Assembly (NCBI GenBank): GCA_002937505.1
Contig: PTJY01000001.1
Coordinates: 248,001 to 312,000, forward strand
From: Alphaproteobacteria bacterium MarineAlpha12_Bin1
Lineage (GTDB): Bacteria > Pseudomonadota > Alphaproteobacteria > UBA6615
Direction of reading: 5' to 3'
DNA length: 64,000 nucleotides
Position 1 is the stretch's first letter, and every line of letters starts with the position of its first letter. The translations under genes and the position numbers were made by a program. Positions 55,019-63,769 of the stretch are shown here, piece after piece. The notes beneath the pieces were generated by a model. It was given only the letters and a program-made list of their open reading frames with translations. It did no database searches and was not told the DNA's origin.

Positions 55019-55975
55019 TTATATCAGGTTAGCTCTGCCCATATTTAAGAATTTCTCTCTCCGATGTTTTTTTAGAGTATCTCCATCTAGCTTTCTTAGC
55101 TCATACAACTCTTCATCTAAAGCATCCCCCACGATAGAGGTAATTTTCTTAGTATCCCTGTGGGCTCCCCCTAGTGGCTCATAAATTATACGATCAATAA
55201 TAGAAAAGCCAAGCAAATCACTAGCTGTAATTTTTAGCGCCTCAGCAGCTGCGAGACTCTTATCAGAATCCCGCCACAAGATTGATGCACAACCCTCAGG
55301 AGAAATGACAGAATAAACTGAATGTTCTAGCATCAATACTGTATTTGCAGCAGCTAAAGCTATAGCTCCTCCCGACCCACCTTCGCCAATTACGACAGAT
55401 ATAAATGGTACCCTCACAGACATACAGGATCTAATGGTTTCAGCAATTGACTCAGCTTGCCCTCTCTCCTCAGCTCCTGCCCCCGGATATGCTCCAGGAG
55501 TATCAATAAATGTTATTATTGGTAACTGGAATCTATCAGCAAGCTCCATAACTCGTTGGGCTTTACGATACCCTTCAGGTCTTGCCATTCCAAAGTTATG
55601 AACGATCCTTCCGTCCGTATCCACTCCCTTCTCATGACCGATTATTATTGTTGACCAACCGCGAAATCTTCCTATCCCTGCAATTATAGCCCTATCCTCT
55701 GCGTAGGCACGATCACCGGCTAGTGGAGTAAAATCCGTAATAAGGTTTTTTATATAATCAGATGAATGGGGACGATTAGGATGTCTAGCAACCTGCACTC
55801 GTTGCCACGGAGTAAGTCTCTCATAAGTCTGTTTTAATTGCTTATTCACTTGATTTTGGAGCTTGCCAACTTCTTCAGCAATACTAATTCCATCACCATC
55901 AGAGAGGTGGCGAAGCTCCTCGATTTTACTCTCCAGATCAGCAATTGTTTTTTCGAACTCTAAGAAATGACGCAT
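55019..55975 (-). CDS. accA: Acetyl-CoA carboxylase carboxyltransferase subunit alpha
   Basis: A 318-residue subunit (E. coli 319) that, with AccD, transfers carboxyl from carboxybiotin to acetyl-CoA to make malonyl-CoA. It begins MRHFLEFEKTIADLESKIEEL, has GFGMARPEGYRKAQRVMELA, FIDTPGAYPGAGAEERGQAESIA near residues 158-180, and IGEGGSGGAIALAAAN near 203-218. It starts 6 bases after xerD stops, so they are likely coupled on the minus strand. Confidence 0.97.
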   Translation of the reverse strand: MRHFLEFEKTIADLESKIEELRHLSDGDGISIAEEVGKLQNQVNKQLKQTYERLTPWQRVQVARHPNRPHSSDYIKNLITDFTPLAGDRAYAEDRAIIAGIGRFRGWSTIIIGHEKGVDTDGRIVHNFGMARPEGYRKAQRVMELADRFQLPIITFIDTPGAYPGAGAEERGQAESIAETIRSCMSVRVPFISVVIGEGGSGGAIALAAANTVLMLEHSVYSVISPEGCASILWRDSDKSLAAAEALKITASDLLGFSIIDRIIYEPLGGAHRDTKKITSIVGDALDEELYELRKLDGDTLKKHRREKFLNMGRANLI

Positions 55976-55981
55976 CTGAAA

Positions 55982-56953
55982 CTACTTAGCTTCTTCGGTG
56001 AATTTACCTAGGGGATGGCTGGTGGCAATAAGTTTACGTAGTCGGTGATCTAGAACATGTGTATATATTTGTGTAGTTGATATATCAGAATGGCCAAGCA
56101 TTTTTTGTACAGAGCGAAGATCAGCATCGTTATTTAACAGATGAGTAGCAAACGCGTGGCGTAAAATATGCGGACTCACTTTTGATTTAGGAACGTCGGC
56201 TAGCACCGCTAACTCCTTTAGTAACTGAAAAATTCTCTGTCTTGTTATAGGAAAGCCTTTAGACCCAGGAAATAAATAATTATTTACTTGTCCTTTATTT
56301 ATAAAAACATCACGTACCTTCATATATTCCTTTACTGAATCTTTTGCCGCTTGATTTAAAGGAACCATTCTTTCACGATTACCTTTTCCAACTACTATTA
56401 TCACATTCGGGTCTCTTTTCAGAGCAGACACCGGTAAACCAATTAATTCACTTACACGCATCCCAGTTGCATAACACAACTCCACCATCGCCTTAAGCCT
56501 TAAACCCTCTGCTCCTGGCAATTGGCTAGCTGATTTGATAAGTTTTGCTACTTCATTTTCACTCAAAACTTTAGGAAGCTGACGGCTCTGTCTCGGACTT
56601 TTAAGAACAGCTGATGGATCGTCATCTCGTAAACCCTCAGAACTAAGAAACCTGTAAAAAGATTTCATAGCTGATAATCTTCTAGCAACAGTTCGAGAAC
56701 TTATCCCTCGTTTCTGAAGATTTGCTAGATACTGTCGTAAGTTTACAGTTTCTGCCGTGTCAAGTACCGCTACGGAAGAATTACTAGCTTCTATAATAAA
56801 TCTTGCTATGTCTTTGAGGTCATGTCTGTAAGCGTCTAAAGTATTAGCAGCTATTCCTCTTTCAGCTAAAAGCATTTCAAGAAAAGCGTCCAGATATCTA
56901 CTACAGCGCTCATTAGGTAGATCTCTTAAAATAATCTGTTGATCTTTAAGCAC
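55982..56953 (-). CDS. xerD: Tyrosine recombinase XerD
   Basis: Site-specific recombinase of 323 residues that resolves chromosome dimers at dif with XerC and FtsK. The N-terminal SAM-like domain has RYLDAFLEMLLAERGIAANTLDAYRHDL. The catalytic pocket shows R in YATGMRVSELIGL, K in GKGNRERMVPL, HXXR in SPHILRHAFATHLL, H in LGHSDISTTQ and the nucleophile tyrosine in QIYTHV. Which of XerC or XerD it is rests on position next to accA and resemblance; confidence in XerD itself is moderate, in tyrosine recombinase very high. Confidence 0.92.
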   Translation of the reverse strand: MLKDQQIILRDLPNERCSRYLDAFLEMLLAERGIAANTLDAYRHDLKDIARFIIEASNSSVAVLDTAETVNLRQYLANLQKRGISSRTVARRLSAMKSFYRFLSSEGLRDDDPSAVLKSPRQSRQLPKVLSENEVAKLIKSASQLPGAEGLRLKAMVELCYATGMRVSELIGLPVSALKRDPNVIIVVGKGNRERMVPLNQAAKDSVKEYMKVRDVFINKGQVNNYLFPGSKGFPITRQRIFQLLKELAVLADVPKSKVSPHILRHAFATHLLNNDADLRSVQKMLGHSDISTTQIYTHVLDHRLRKLIATSHPLGKFTEEAK

Positions 56954-56972
56954 CTTAACTCTACTCAGTTTT

Positions 56973-58925
56973 TCAAGGATTTGTATTTAAAGAAATTTCC
57001 AAAGCAAGAGCTCCGGCTGTTTTATATAAACCAACTCTTTCCAAGGACTCAATAATTGTATGAATAGCAATGGGATGTAATACAAAAACATCTCCTTCCC
57101 CAATTGCAGAGAGAGTATAAAAAGCTGTTTCCGCAAGGTTGCTTGATTCTGCAGCTCGCTTTAGCCCAAAATGTACTTCCAAGGAAGGAAACGTTATTTG
57201 TTCTATATCATCCGTTTTAGTTCTTACCCATAATTCCTTGGCTAATGGTTCTCCCAAGGCATCAAATAAAGCCAACATATTAGCAATATTTTTAACCCCT
57301 ATGGAGCCTTCTTCTTCTTGAACAGCGACCCATTTAGAAAACCTTTGATCATTCCAAGCTAGTTGTTCTTTAATCTGATTGTTAGTCTTCTGTTTTATTC
57401 TTGTCCCACTAGTTTTAGTTTCTTCATTATCATCAGGCTTTATTGAGCTTCCTTCTTTATGTCTTTGCCCATCCATATTTGGTAATGTTTCTTTGCCACT
57501 GGCCAGTCGTAGGGAAGGCCACATTTTAGTATAAATAACATCGGCATCAGGGTCTGAATTTACTACTGTGCTAATTTCCTGGAACCATTCCAACGCCTGA
57601 CTAAATTGTCCAACAGCTAAATTCGCTGATATGGCGTCACTCGCAAACCACAACAGACTCGAGGAGGGCTTTATAAGTTTAAGCTTCAAAGAGGTTAATT
57701 TTACTGCTAACTGCCATTCGTTATATTCCTTTGCCAAGTGCCACATCTGCTGAAGTCCCTCAGCTCGAGAAATCGCCATATCATCACTAATCGAAGCTAA
57801 GTAAATTACAGCAAGGCGCAACCCTGCCGAGGCATTTTCAGGCTCCAATAAAACTTCAACTATTTCATCGTCAGTAATTCCAAGTTCAACATAAACATTA
57901 GCCATTTCTTCGGGTGAAATAGCACCCCATTTTGCAGCACGTCTAGTTGCCATTAAACGCGTCTCGCGGCTTGCGTCCGGAGTTGTTGCTACTGCTTTCA
58001 GCAAACTCGGGGATTCCGATTTAGCAAACCAATTTGGTACCTTTGCTCCAACAACACGAAACATTGCTAGATTCAGTGCGTTTGCATTGCCTGGCAAGTT
58101 TAGCACCTCCAATGCAGGGGGCTTACCTGAAATAATTGAGTTTGACAGCTCAAAAAAAATTTCGTCGGCTGCTACGTTTTGCTCGCTAAGTAACTCAAGT
58201 CCTCTCCTGGCCCCCTCATACTCCATGTTCAGAAGCTGACAGAACACTGTGAGTTTCTGTCCAAACTCTGATACAAGCCCTGTTTCAGATTCTCTTGCTA
58301 TCTGGCAAGCCCCAGAAAGATTGGAAGTCAGTAACTTCACCCTAACTTTTTTCTCAATAAGTGCCTCCTTAACTGAATCGTTTGTGAGTTGCTCCAATAT
58401 TAAAGAGGCATCCTGAATTGCTCCCATTGAAATCAATTTTTCTAATCTAAGACTTAATAAATTAATACTGACTTCGGAGTTATAATCAGAATGAAAATTC
58501 ATCAAAAGTATCCGACGGGCCAAATTATTGGCAGCACTACTTCTTAAACGATTGGGAATGGATGTAATTAATCTAACTGCTGATTCTTGTGAGATCCCCT
58601 TCCAAAAGTTTTCACCTATTTTATCTTCTTTTTGTCCAACTAATACTGCCTGCCCACTGCTTTGTGGCACCTCAGGGTGTGGCGAACGATCAGAAGTCTT
58701 GGACTCTCGCACTGATTTTATCGTGATCTCTGGTTTAACTTGTGAAGAAAAACCTTTTGATGGCTGGGGCTTTGTAATTTTAACTTTTGGCACGAGTGAT
58801 ACTGGACCGGGTAAATTCTTAGCTTCTTGTCCCAGAGCCGCGACATTAGGAACACCACAAGCGCTTATTACAACCGTCAAAGCTATTATCACCCTATAGA
58901 AGAGGTCAACGCGTAAACCGGTCAT
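56973..58925 (-). CDS. Exported alpha-helical repeat protein, about 650 aa, unknown function
   Basis: I do not recognise a named family. With the ATG at 58925 (AAGGTGG upstream) it has 650 residues. Residues 1-28 form a signal peptide (VDLFYRVIIALTVVISACG), with a cysteine that might make it a lipoprotein, followed by a Pro/Ser/Lys-rich linker to about 105. The rest looks like helical TPR-type repeats (AVRLITSIPNRLRSSAANNLARRILL, then AEGLQQMWHLAKEYNEWQLA). A charged low-complexity stretch (KPDDNEETKTSG) interrupts near 490. Its start overlaps the end of the 43-aa membrane peptide gene, so the two are probably co-translated. The gene lies between xerD and aroK. Confidence 0.75.
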   Translation of the reverse strand: MTGLRVDLFYRVIIALTVVISACGVPNVAALGQEAKNLPGPVSLVPKVKITKPQPSKGFSSQVKPEITIKSVRESKTSDRSPHPEVPQSSGQAVLVGQKEDKIGENFWKGISQESAVRLITSIPNRLRSSAANNLARRILLMNFHSDYNSEVSINLLSLRLEKLISMGAIQDASLILEQLTNDSVKEALIEKKVRVKLLTSNLSGACQIARESETGLVSEFGQKLTVFCQLLNMEYEGARRGLELLSEQNVAADEIFFELSNSIISGKPPALEVLNLPGNANALNLAMFRVVGAKVPNWFAKSESPSLLKAVATTPDASRETRLMATRRAAKWGAISPEEMANVYVELGITDDEIVEVLLEPENASAGLRLAVIYLASISDDMAISRAEGLQQMWHLAKEYNEWQLAVKLTSLKLKLIKPSSSLLWFASDAISANLAVGQFSQALEWFQEISTVVNSDPDADVIYTKMWPSLRLASGKETLPNMDGQRHKEGSSIKPDDNEETKTSGTRIKQKTNNQIKEQLAWNDQRFSKWVAVQEEEGSIGVKNIANMLALFDALGEPLAKELWVRTKTDDIEQITFPSLEVHFGLKRAAESSNLAETAFYTLSAIGEGDVFVLHPIAIHTIIESLERVGLYKTAGALALEISLNTNP

Positions 58926-59037
58926 TTGGAACCACCTTTTCAATAAGCTGACTTGGTGCAGGTATATCCCACGCTATCAGAAAAACAGCTCCACCAATAA
59001 GTATAACTATTATCGATATTATTAATATTTTTAGCAA
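58906..59037 (-). CDS. Small single-span membrane protein, 43 aa
   Basis: This minus-strand frame starts at TTG (59037, with AGG seven bases upstream) and ends at 58906, overlapping the start of the 650-aa gene by 20 bases. Its sequence has one hydrophobic span (KILIISIIVILIGGAVFLIA) followed by WDIPAPSQLIEKVVPNDRF. The motif WDIPAP with a following EKxxPNDRF looks familiar from short proteins in the same position in other alphaproteobacteria, from memory. Upstream in-frame ATT/ATA codons are the only alternative starts, as a TAG closes the frame earlier. Confidence 0.7.
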   Translation of the reverse strand: MLKILIISIIVILIGGAVFLIAWDIPAPSQLIEKVVPNDRFTR

Positions 59038-59196
59038 CTTTACGCCTATTCTTATTTTTTTAATCTATTATTAAAAATCATACACCAGGTATAAAATTCA
59101 TAAAACGTCAAAGACGGGACAAATCCGTAGTTATTGTGATAAATTTAAATAATGGCAATTCCGCGGCAAAGAAAACAAACTATATAATTATAGAGA

Positions 59197-59790
59197 ATGA
59201 CTAAATCTGATAAAATTACAGCAAATATAGGGAAAGCAAACGATTCTTGCCTAAAACGCCTGTCTATTAAAAAGACTATTGTACTAATTGGTCTTATGGG
59301 AGCAGGAAAGTCCTCTATTGGTCGTAGATTGGCAGAACACTTAGATTTTACATTTAAGGATTCCGATGAAGAAGTTGAATTAGCAGCAAGACTATCCATA
59401 AATGAAATTTTTGCAAACCTAGGAGAAAAAAAATTCAGAGAAGGTGAACGTCGGGTAATTAGTCGTTTACTAGACGATAAACCTATGGTCTTGGCCACAG
59501 GTGGAGGAGCGTTTTTAGATAGCTTTACACGCGACAAGATTGCAAATAACGCTATCTCTATATGGCTCAAAGCAGATCTACCTACTCTAGTCAAAAGAAC
59601 TTCTAGACGTAATAATAGGCCTCTATTAAACAATAAAGACCAAAAGTCGACTTTAAAAAAATTAATTGATGACCGTTATCCCACTTATAAACTGGCTGAC
59701 ATAACGGTAGAAAGTAATGATGAAGCCGTGGAGAATACCTTAACTAAGGTTGTGGACGCACTGGACAACTATCTAGCAGAAATAAAATGA
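59197..59790 (+). CDS. aroK: Shikimate kinase
   Basis: P-loop kinase of the aromatic amino-acid pathway, 197 residues, longer than typical because of about 28 N-terminal residues. Walker A is GLMGAGKSSIGRRLA near residues 33-47. FKDSDEEVELAARLSINEIF contains the shikimate-binding aspartate, and ATGGGAFLDS near 107-116 and RNNRPLL complete the site. Its stop overlaps the aroB start (ATGA), a normal aroKB operon. Confidence 0.96.
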   Translation: MTKSDKITANIGKANDSCLKRLSIKKTIVLIGLMGAGKSSIGRRLAEHLDFTFKDSDEEVELAARLSINEIFANLGEKKFREGERRVISRLLDDKPMVLATGGGAFLDSFTRDKIANNAISIWLKADLPTLVKRTSRRNNRPLLNNKDQKSTLKKLIDDRYPTYKLADITVESNDEAVENTLTKVVDALDNYLAEIK

Positions 59791-60923
59791 AATTAAGCTC
59801 TAAAATTGAGCCGGCTGAACAAATAAGGGTCAGACTGAAAGAACGAAGTTACGATATTTTAATTGGATCTGATCTTTTGGATTCAGCCGGCACCCTTATA
59901 GAAAAATGTATCGAGACTTCGAAAGCCTACATAATTACAGATTCTAACGTCTCAACTCACTACGCAGATCGCCTAGTTTCAAGTTTAAATAATTCTGGAA
60001 TAGAAAACGAGATAATTATTCTTGAACCGGGCGAAAAAACAAAATCGTTTCAAGTATTTGAGGATTTGTTAAATACAATTATTGAAAAAGGAGTCGAACG
60101 CTCAAGCACTTTAATTGCCTTGGGAGGCGGCGTAGTGGGAGATATAACTGGATTTACCGCAAGTACAATTTTAAGGGGGATTAACTACGTTCAAATTCCT
60201 ACAACTTTATTAGCTCAAGTTGATAGCTCAGTTGGTGGTAAAACCGCTATCAATTCTACCTTAGGAAAGAATCTGATTGGCAGTTTCTATCAGCCGAAAC
60301 TTGTCCTAGCAGACCTAAGGACCCTAGAAACTTTGCCAGAAAGAGAGTTATTAGCTGGGTATGCGGAAACTGTAAAATACGGTCTTATCGGCGATTCCTC
60401 ATTTTTCTCATGGCTAGAAAGAAATGGGGAAAACCTACTTAAAGGTGAGCAATCCTGTTTAATTCATGCAATTGCCACTAGTTGTAAAATGAAAGCCGAA
60501 ATAGTTGCCCAAGATGAAAAAGAGAAAGGGAAGAGAGCATTGTTGAATTTGGGCCACACTTTTGCTCATGCATTAGAATCTGAGGTAGGATTCGATAATC
60601 ATTTACTGCATGGAGAAGCTGTTGCAATAGGCATATGTCTAGCTTTTAATCTATCATCAAATTTAGGACTGTGCCCAATTTCTGATACGGAAAGAGTAGA
60701 AAAACATTTTCGTTCAATTGGGTTGTCTATTGAACCACCAGAACACCCCTCAGGTAGATGGAAAGTCGACGCAATAATGAAGCTTATCGGACTGGATAAG
60801 AAAGTAATTAAAAATCACCCTGTTTTCATACTTTCTAAAGGAATAGGAAATTCCTTTATAGCAGAGAATATAGCCCTTAATGAGGTTAGACAGCTTCTAG
60901 AAAACACTTTCCGTGACAGATAA
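59787..60923 (+). CDS. aroB: 3-dehydroquinate synthase
   Basis: NAD- and zinc-dependent enzyme for the second step of the shikimate pathway, 378 residues. NAD-binding IIIDSN-like TDSNVS and EPGEKTKSF near 84-92 are present, then GGGVVGDITGFTASTILRGINYVQIPTTLLAQVDSSVGGKTAIN, and the zinc ligand region NLGHTFAHALE (about residue 255). Four-base overlap with aroK. Confidence 0.97.
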   Translation: MKLSSKIEPAEQIRVRLKERSYDILIGSDLLDSAGTLIEKCIETSKAYIITDSNVSTHYADRLVSSLNNSGIENEIIILEPGEKTKSFQVFEDLLNTIIEKGVERSSTLIALGGGVVGDITGFTASTILRGINYVQIPTTLLAQVDSSVGGKTAINSTLGKNLIGSFYQPKLVLADLRTLETLPERELLAGYAETVKYGLIGDSSFFSWLERNGENLLKGEQSCLIHAIATSCKMKAEIVAQDEKEKGKRALLNLGHTFAHALESEVGFDNHLLHGEAVAIGICLAFNLSSNLGLCPISDTERVEKHFRSIGLSIEPPEHPSGRWKVDAIMKLIGLDKKVIKNHPVFILSKGIGNSFIAENIALNEVRQLLENTFRDR

Positions 60924-61081
60924 ATTAATTTTCTTAATTTTTTGACCTCTACTAACTGTTTAATTTATCCCTGTCTCTATTTTCAGTTACCTTCAACATT
61001 ACTGAATAACAAACGTCTGATGATAATAAATCAAAAAATTATTAAAAATTTTAATAAAACTTTAGGTAAAGGAGTTAGCTG

Positions 61082-61636
61082 ATGCCTCTATCTTCTCCAA
61101 AGACACGAGAAACAATGCACACCAGGAAGGTCACATGCACAGGCCATAGACGTGATGATGGACTATGGGACATCGAGGGGCATCTCATTGATGAGAAAAC
61201 CTATGAATTCTCTAATGATGAAAGAGGTAAGGTTCTCCCAGGTGAACCAGTACATGAAATGTGGATTCGTCTAACCATTACCGAAAAAATGGAAATAAAA
61301 GATGTTGAAGCAGTCACTGACCATAGTCCTTTTAGTGTATGTCGCAATATTACACCAAACTTTCAAAAACTAATCGGAGTAACTATTGGCCCTGGGTGGC
61401 GCAGGCAAGTAATTTCAAGGGTAGGTGGTATCGAGGGTTGCACTCATATTGTAGAACTATTAGGGCCTGTTGCCACTACAGCTTTCCAGACTATAACGCC
61501 CATCAAAAACCGCGAAGAAAAGGTTAATCTTGTTTCATCTGATAAGCCTCCACGTTTATTGAACACTTGCCATGCCTTTAGAAGTGATGGGGAAATAACC
61601 AAAAAATTCTGGCCTAAGTTTTATGATGGCTCTTAG
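61082..61636 (+). CDS. DUF2889 family protein
   Basis: A 184-residue protein of a proteobacterial family without known function. Typical parts are RKVTCTGHRRDDGLWDIEGHLIDEKTYEF near the N-terminus, GEPVHEMWIRLTITEKMEIKDVEA, CRNITPNFQKLIGVTIGPGW and GGIEGCTHIVELLGPVATTAFQT near 115-137. The ATG has AAAGGAG seven bases upstream, one of the strongest ribosome sites in the window. It follows aroB after 158 bases. Confidence 0.88.
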   Translation: MPLSSPKTRETMHTRKVTCTGHRRDDGLWDIEGHLIDEKTYEFSNDERGKVLPGEPVHEMWIRLTITEKMEIKDVEAVTDHSPFSVCRNITPNFQKLIGVTIGPGWRRQVISRVGGIEGCTHIVELLGPVATTAFQTITPIKNREEKVNLVSSDKPPRLLNTCHAFRSDGEITKKFWPKFYDGS

Positions 61637-61710
61637 CGATACAAATAGGTACTATTTAAGTAGCAGCAGTAAGAAAGTTAAAGCAAATAAACTTTATTCA
61701 TATAACTGAC

Positions 61711-61980
61711 CTAATTATCGTTCGGCGAACTAGCTTTTATAGAGATTGAATGAAGACCAGCCGCAAACTCATCAGCTAATAGACTATGGATAAGCCTTTC
61801 ACGGTCAACTCTAGTCTTATTAGTAAATTCCTCAGATATAATTTCAAGTCGGAAGTGCGTTTCTCCTGCCCCTGATGCTTCTGCATGACCAACATGAAGA
61901 TCCGAGTCGTCAGTTATTTTAATGCTTATTGGCTTTAAAGCCTGACTAAGAATAGAATGTATTTTATCTAAGCGTTTCAA
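61711..61980 (-). CDS. BolA family protein
   Basis: An 89-residue BolA-fold protein. The conserved stretch is DDSDLHVGHAEASGAGETHFRLEIISEEFTNKTRVDRERLI (residues about 23-63), holding the histidine in GAGETHF that helps bind iron-sulfur clusters with monothiol glutaredoxins. It begins at a TTG (61980); no near ATG exists. It is divergent from the DnaJ-domain gene, an arrangement known in alphaproteobacteria. Confidence 0.92.
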   Translation of the reverse strand: MKRLDKIHSILSQALKPISIKITDDSDLHVGHAEASGAGETHFRLEIISEEFTNKTRVDRERLIHSLLADEFAAGLHSISIKASSPNDN

Positions 61981-62105
61981 GTTGAACCCCCAATGGTGTT
62001 TAATTTCCTGTAAATGACCATAAACTAATACACTTGTTGAATTCTTATTACAAAAATTAAACAGGATGTCTTGCAGTAAGAAAGCAATCCCTACATATTA
62101 ATGGA

Positions 62106-62678
62106 ATGCGTGAAGGATTTGACGGCAATTATTCATTGGGAAAGGAGACTACCGATCCGATTAACGATCGGGAAGTCCGTAATTGTGACCAGGCTAATTG
62201 TAAACGCCAGGCCGAATACCGTGCTCCAAAATCTCGTAAAAACCTACGAGAGTATTACTGGTTTTGCTTGGAACACATTAGACTTTATAATAGTTCGTGG
62301 AACTATTATAAGGGTATGACTGGTGTTGAGATAGAGTCAGAAAGACATGCAGACGCATACTGGCATCGTCCTACATCACCTCTGGGAGGCAATAATAGAC
62401 ATAGACTGAATATAAAAGACAATTATGGTATTTTTGATAAAGAAAAGGAAAACAACAAAAGAAAAAGTGATTTTTTTAAATTGACTGCACCCGAGCTAAG
62501 TGCACTATCAATTTTAGACCTTTCACCCCCTGTAAGCATACAGGAGTTGAAAGATAAATATAAAGAGCTTGTTAAACTCTATCATCCAGATACCAATGGT
62601 GGCAGCAAATCTGCCGAGGAAAAGTTGAAATCGATCAATAGAGCCTATGAGACACTCATACGACTTACTAACTCTTAG
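62106..62678 (+). CDS. DnaJ-domain protein next to cobS
   Basis: A 190-residue protein. The N-terminal 90 residues hold a possible metal-binding part with C28, C32 (CDQANC) and C54 (YYWFCLEHIRLYNSSWNYYKGM). The C-terminal 65 residues are a J domain, with helix II KYKELVKLYHPDTNGG containing the HPD motif and KLKSINRAYETLI. It would stimulate Hsp70 at an unknown client. It is upstream of cobS and divergent from bolA. Confidence 0.88.
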   Translation: MREGFDGNYSLGKETTDPINDREVRNCDQANCKRQAEYRAPKSRKNLREYYWFCLEHIRLYNSSWNYYKGMTGVEIESERHADAYWHRPTSPLGGNNRHRLNIKDNYGIFDKEKENNKRKSDFFKLTAPELSALSILDLSPPVSIQELKDKYKELVKLYHPDTNGGSKSAEEKLKSINRAYETLIRLTNS

Positions 62679-62721
62679 AAAAAATTCTAGACCCACTCTT
62701 AATTATAAATTGGAAGTTTAA

Positions 62722-63747
62722 ATGGATCCGAAAGAACCAATAATAGCCCCTGAATCAATATCTAGCGGTGATATGCCCTCTAATAGCGTGCCTGATATGA
62801 CTGTGTCTGCAAGACAAGTTTTTGGCGTAGACACTGACATGGAGATTCCAGCTTTTTCTGAGCCAACAATACACGTGCCAGAACTCGACGAAAGCTACCG
62901 ATTTGATCCAGACACCACTTTGGCCGTTTTAGCTGGCTTTTCTCATAATAGAAGAGTTCTAATTCAAGGTTACCATGGAACCGGGAAATCAACTCACATT
63001 GAACAAGTTGCAGCCCGCTTAAATTGGCCTTGTATTCGTATAAATCTAGACAGTCATATTAGTCGAATTGACCTTATCGGAAAAGATGCCATAGTTTTGA
63101 AGGACGGTCAGCAAGTAACTGAATTTAGGGAAGGATTGTTGCCGTGGACCTTGCAACACCCTTGCGCGCTGGTGTTTGACGAATATGACGCAGGACGACC
63201 TGACGTAATGTTTGTGATTCAGCGAGTTCTTGAAGCAGACAGTAAACTAACCTTGTTGGACCAAAACAAAGTAATAAGGCCCCATAGCAGCTTTCGACTT
63301 TTTGCAACGGCTAACACAGTCGGTTTGGGGGACACTACAGGGCTCTATCACGGAACACAGCAAATTAATCAAGCTCAGATGGACAGATGGAATATAGTAA
63401 CTACACTAAATTATCTTCCGCACGAGCAGGAAGTGGAAATAGTTATTTCTAAGAGTCCAGAATACGACAATGAGGAAGGACGCAAAACAATTGCAGCTAT
63501 GGTCGCCACGGCTGAGCTGACCCGTGCCGGTTTTGTAGCAGGAGATATATCAACTGTAATGTCACCCCGCACAGTCATGACTTGGGCTGACAACGCAAAT
63601 ATATTTGAATCTATCTCACTTGGATTCCAGGTAACATTTTTAAATAAATGTGATGAAGTAGAACGCGCCACCGTAGCCGAATATTTTCAAAGGTGTTTTG
63701 GAATGGAGCTTACAGATAGCGTTATTGAACAGCCTACGGAACAATAA
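62722..63747 (+). CDS. cobS: Cobaltochelatase subunit CobS
   Basis: AAA+ ATPase, 341 residues, that with CobT and CobN inserts cobalt in aerobic cobalamin synthesis. Walker A is GYHGTGKST at 83-91 and Walker B ALVFDEYDAGRPD near 148-160. FATANTVGLGDTTGLYHGTQ and MDRWNIVTTLNYLP follow, both typical of CobS. The N-terminal about 55 residues are Pro/Ser-rich. cobT follows after 22 bases. No cobN or other cobalamin gene is in the window. Confidence 0.95.
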   Translation: MDPKEPIIAPESISSGDMPSNSVPDMTVSARQVFGVDTDMEIPAFSEPTIHVPELDESYRFDPDTTLAVLAGFSHNRRVLIQGYHGTGKSTHIEQVAARLNWPCIRINLDSHISRIDLIGKDAIVLKDGQQVTEFREGLLPWTLQHPCALVFDEYDAGRPDVMFVIQRVLEADSKLTLLDQNKVIRPHSSFRLFATANTVGLGDTTGLYHGTQQINQAQMDRWNIVTTLNYLPHEQEVEIVISKSPEYDNEEGRKTIAAMVATAELTRAGFVAGDISTVMSPRTVMTWADNANIFESISLGFQVTFLNKCDEVERATVAEYFQRCFGMELTDSVIEQPTEQ

Positions 63748-63769
63748 ATTATAGGAAACTATTTCAGCA

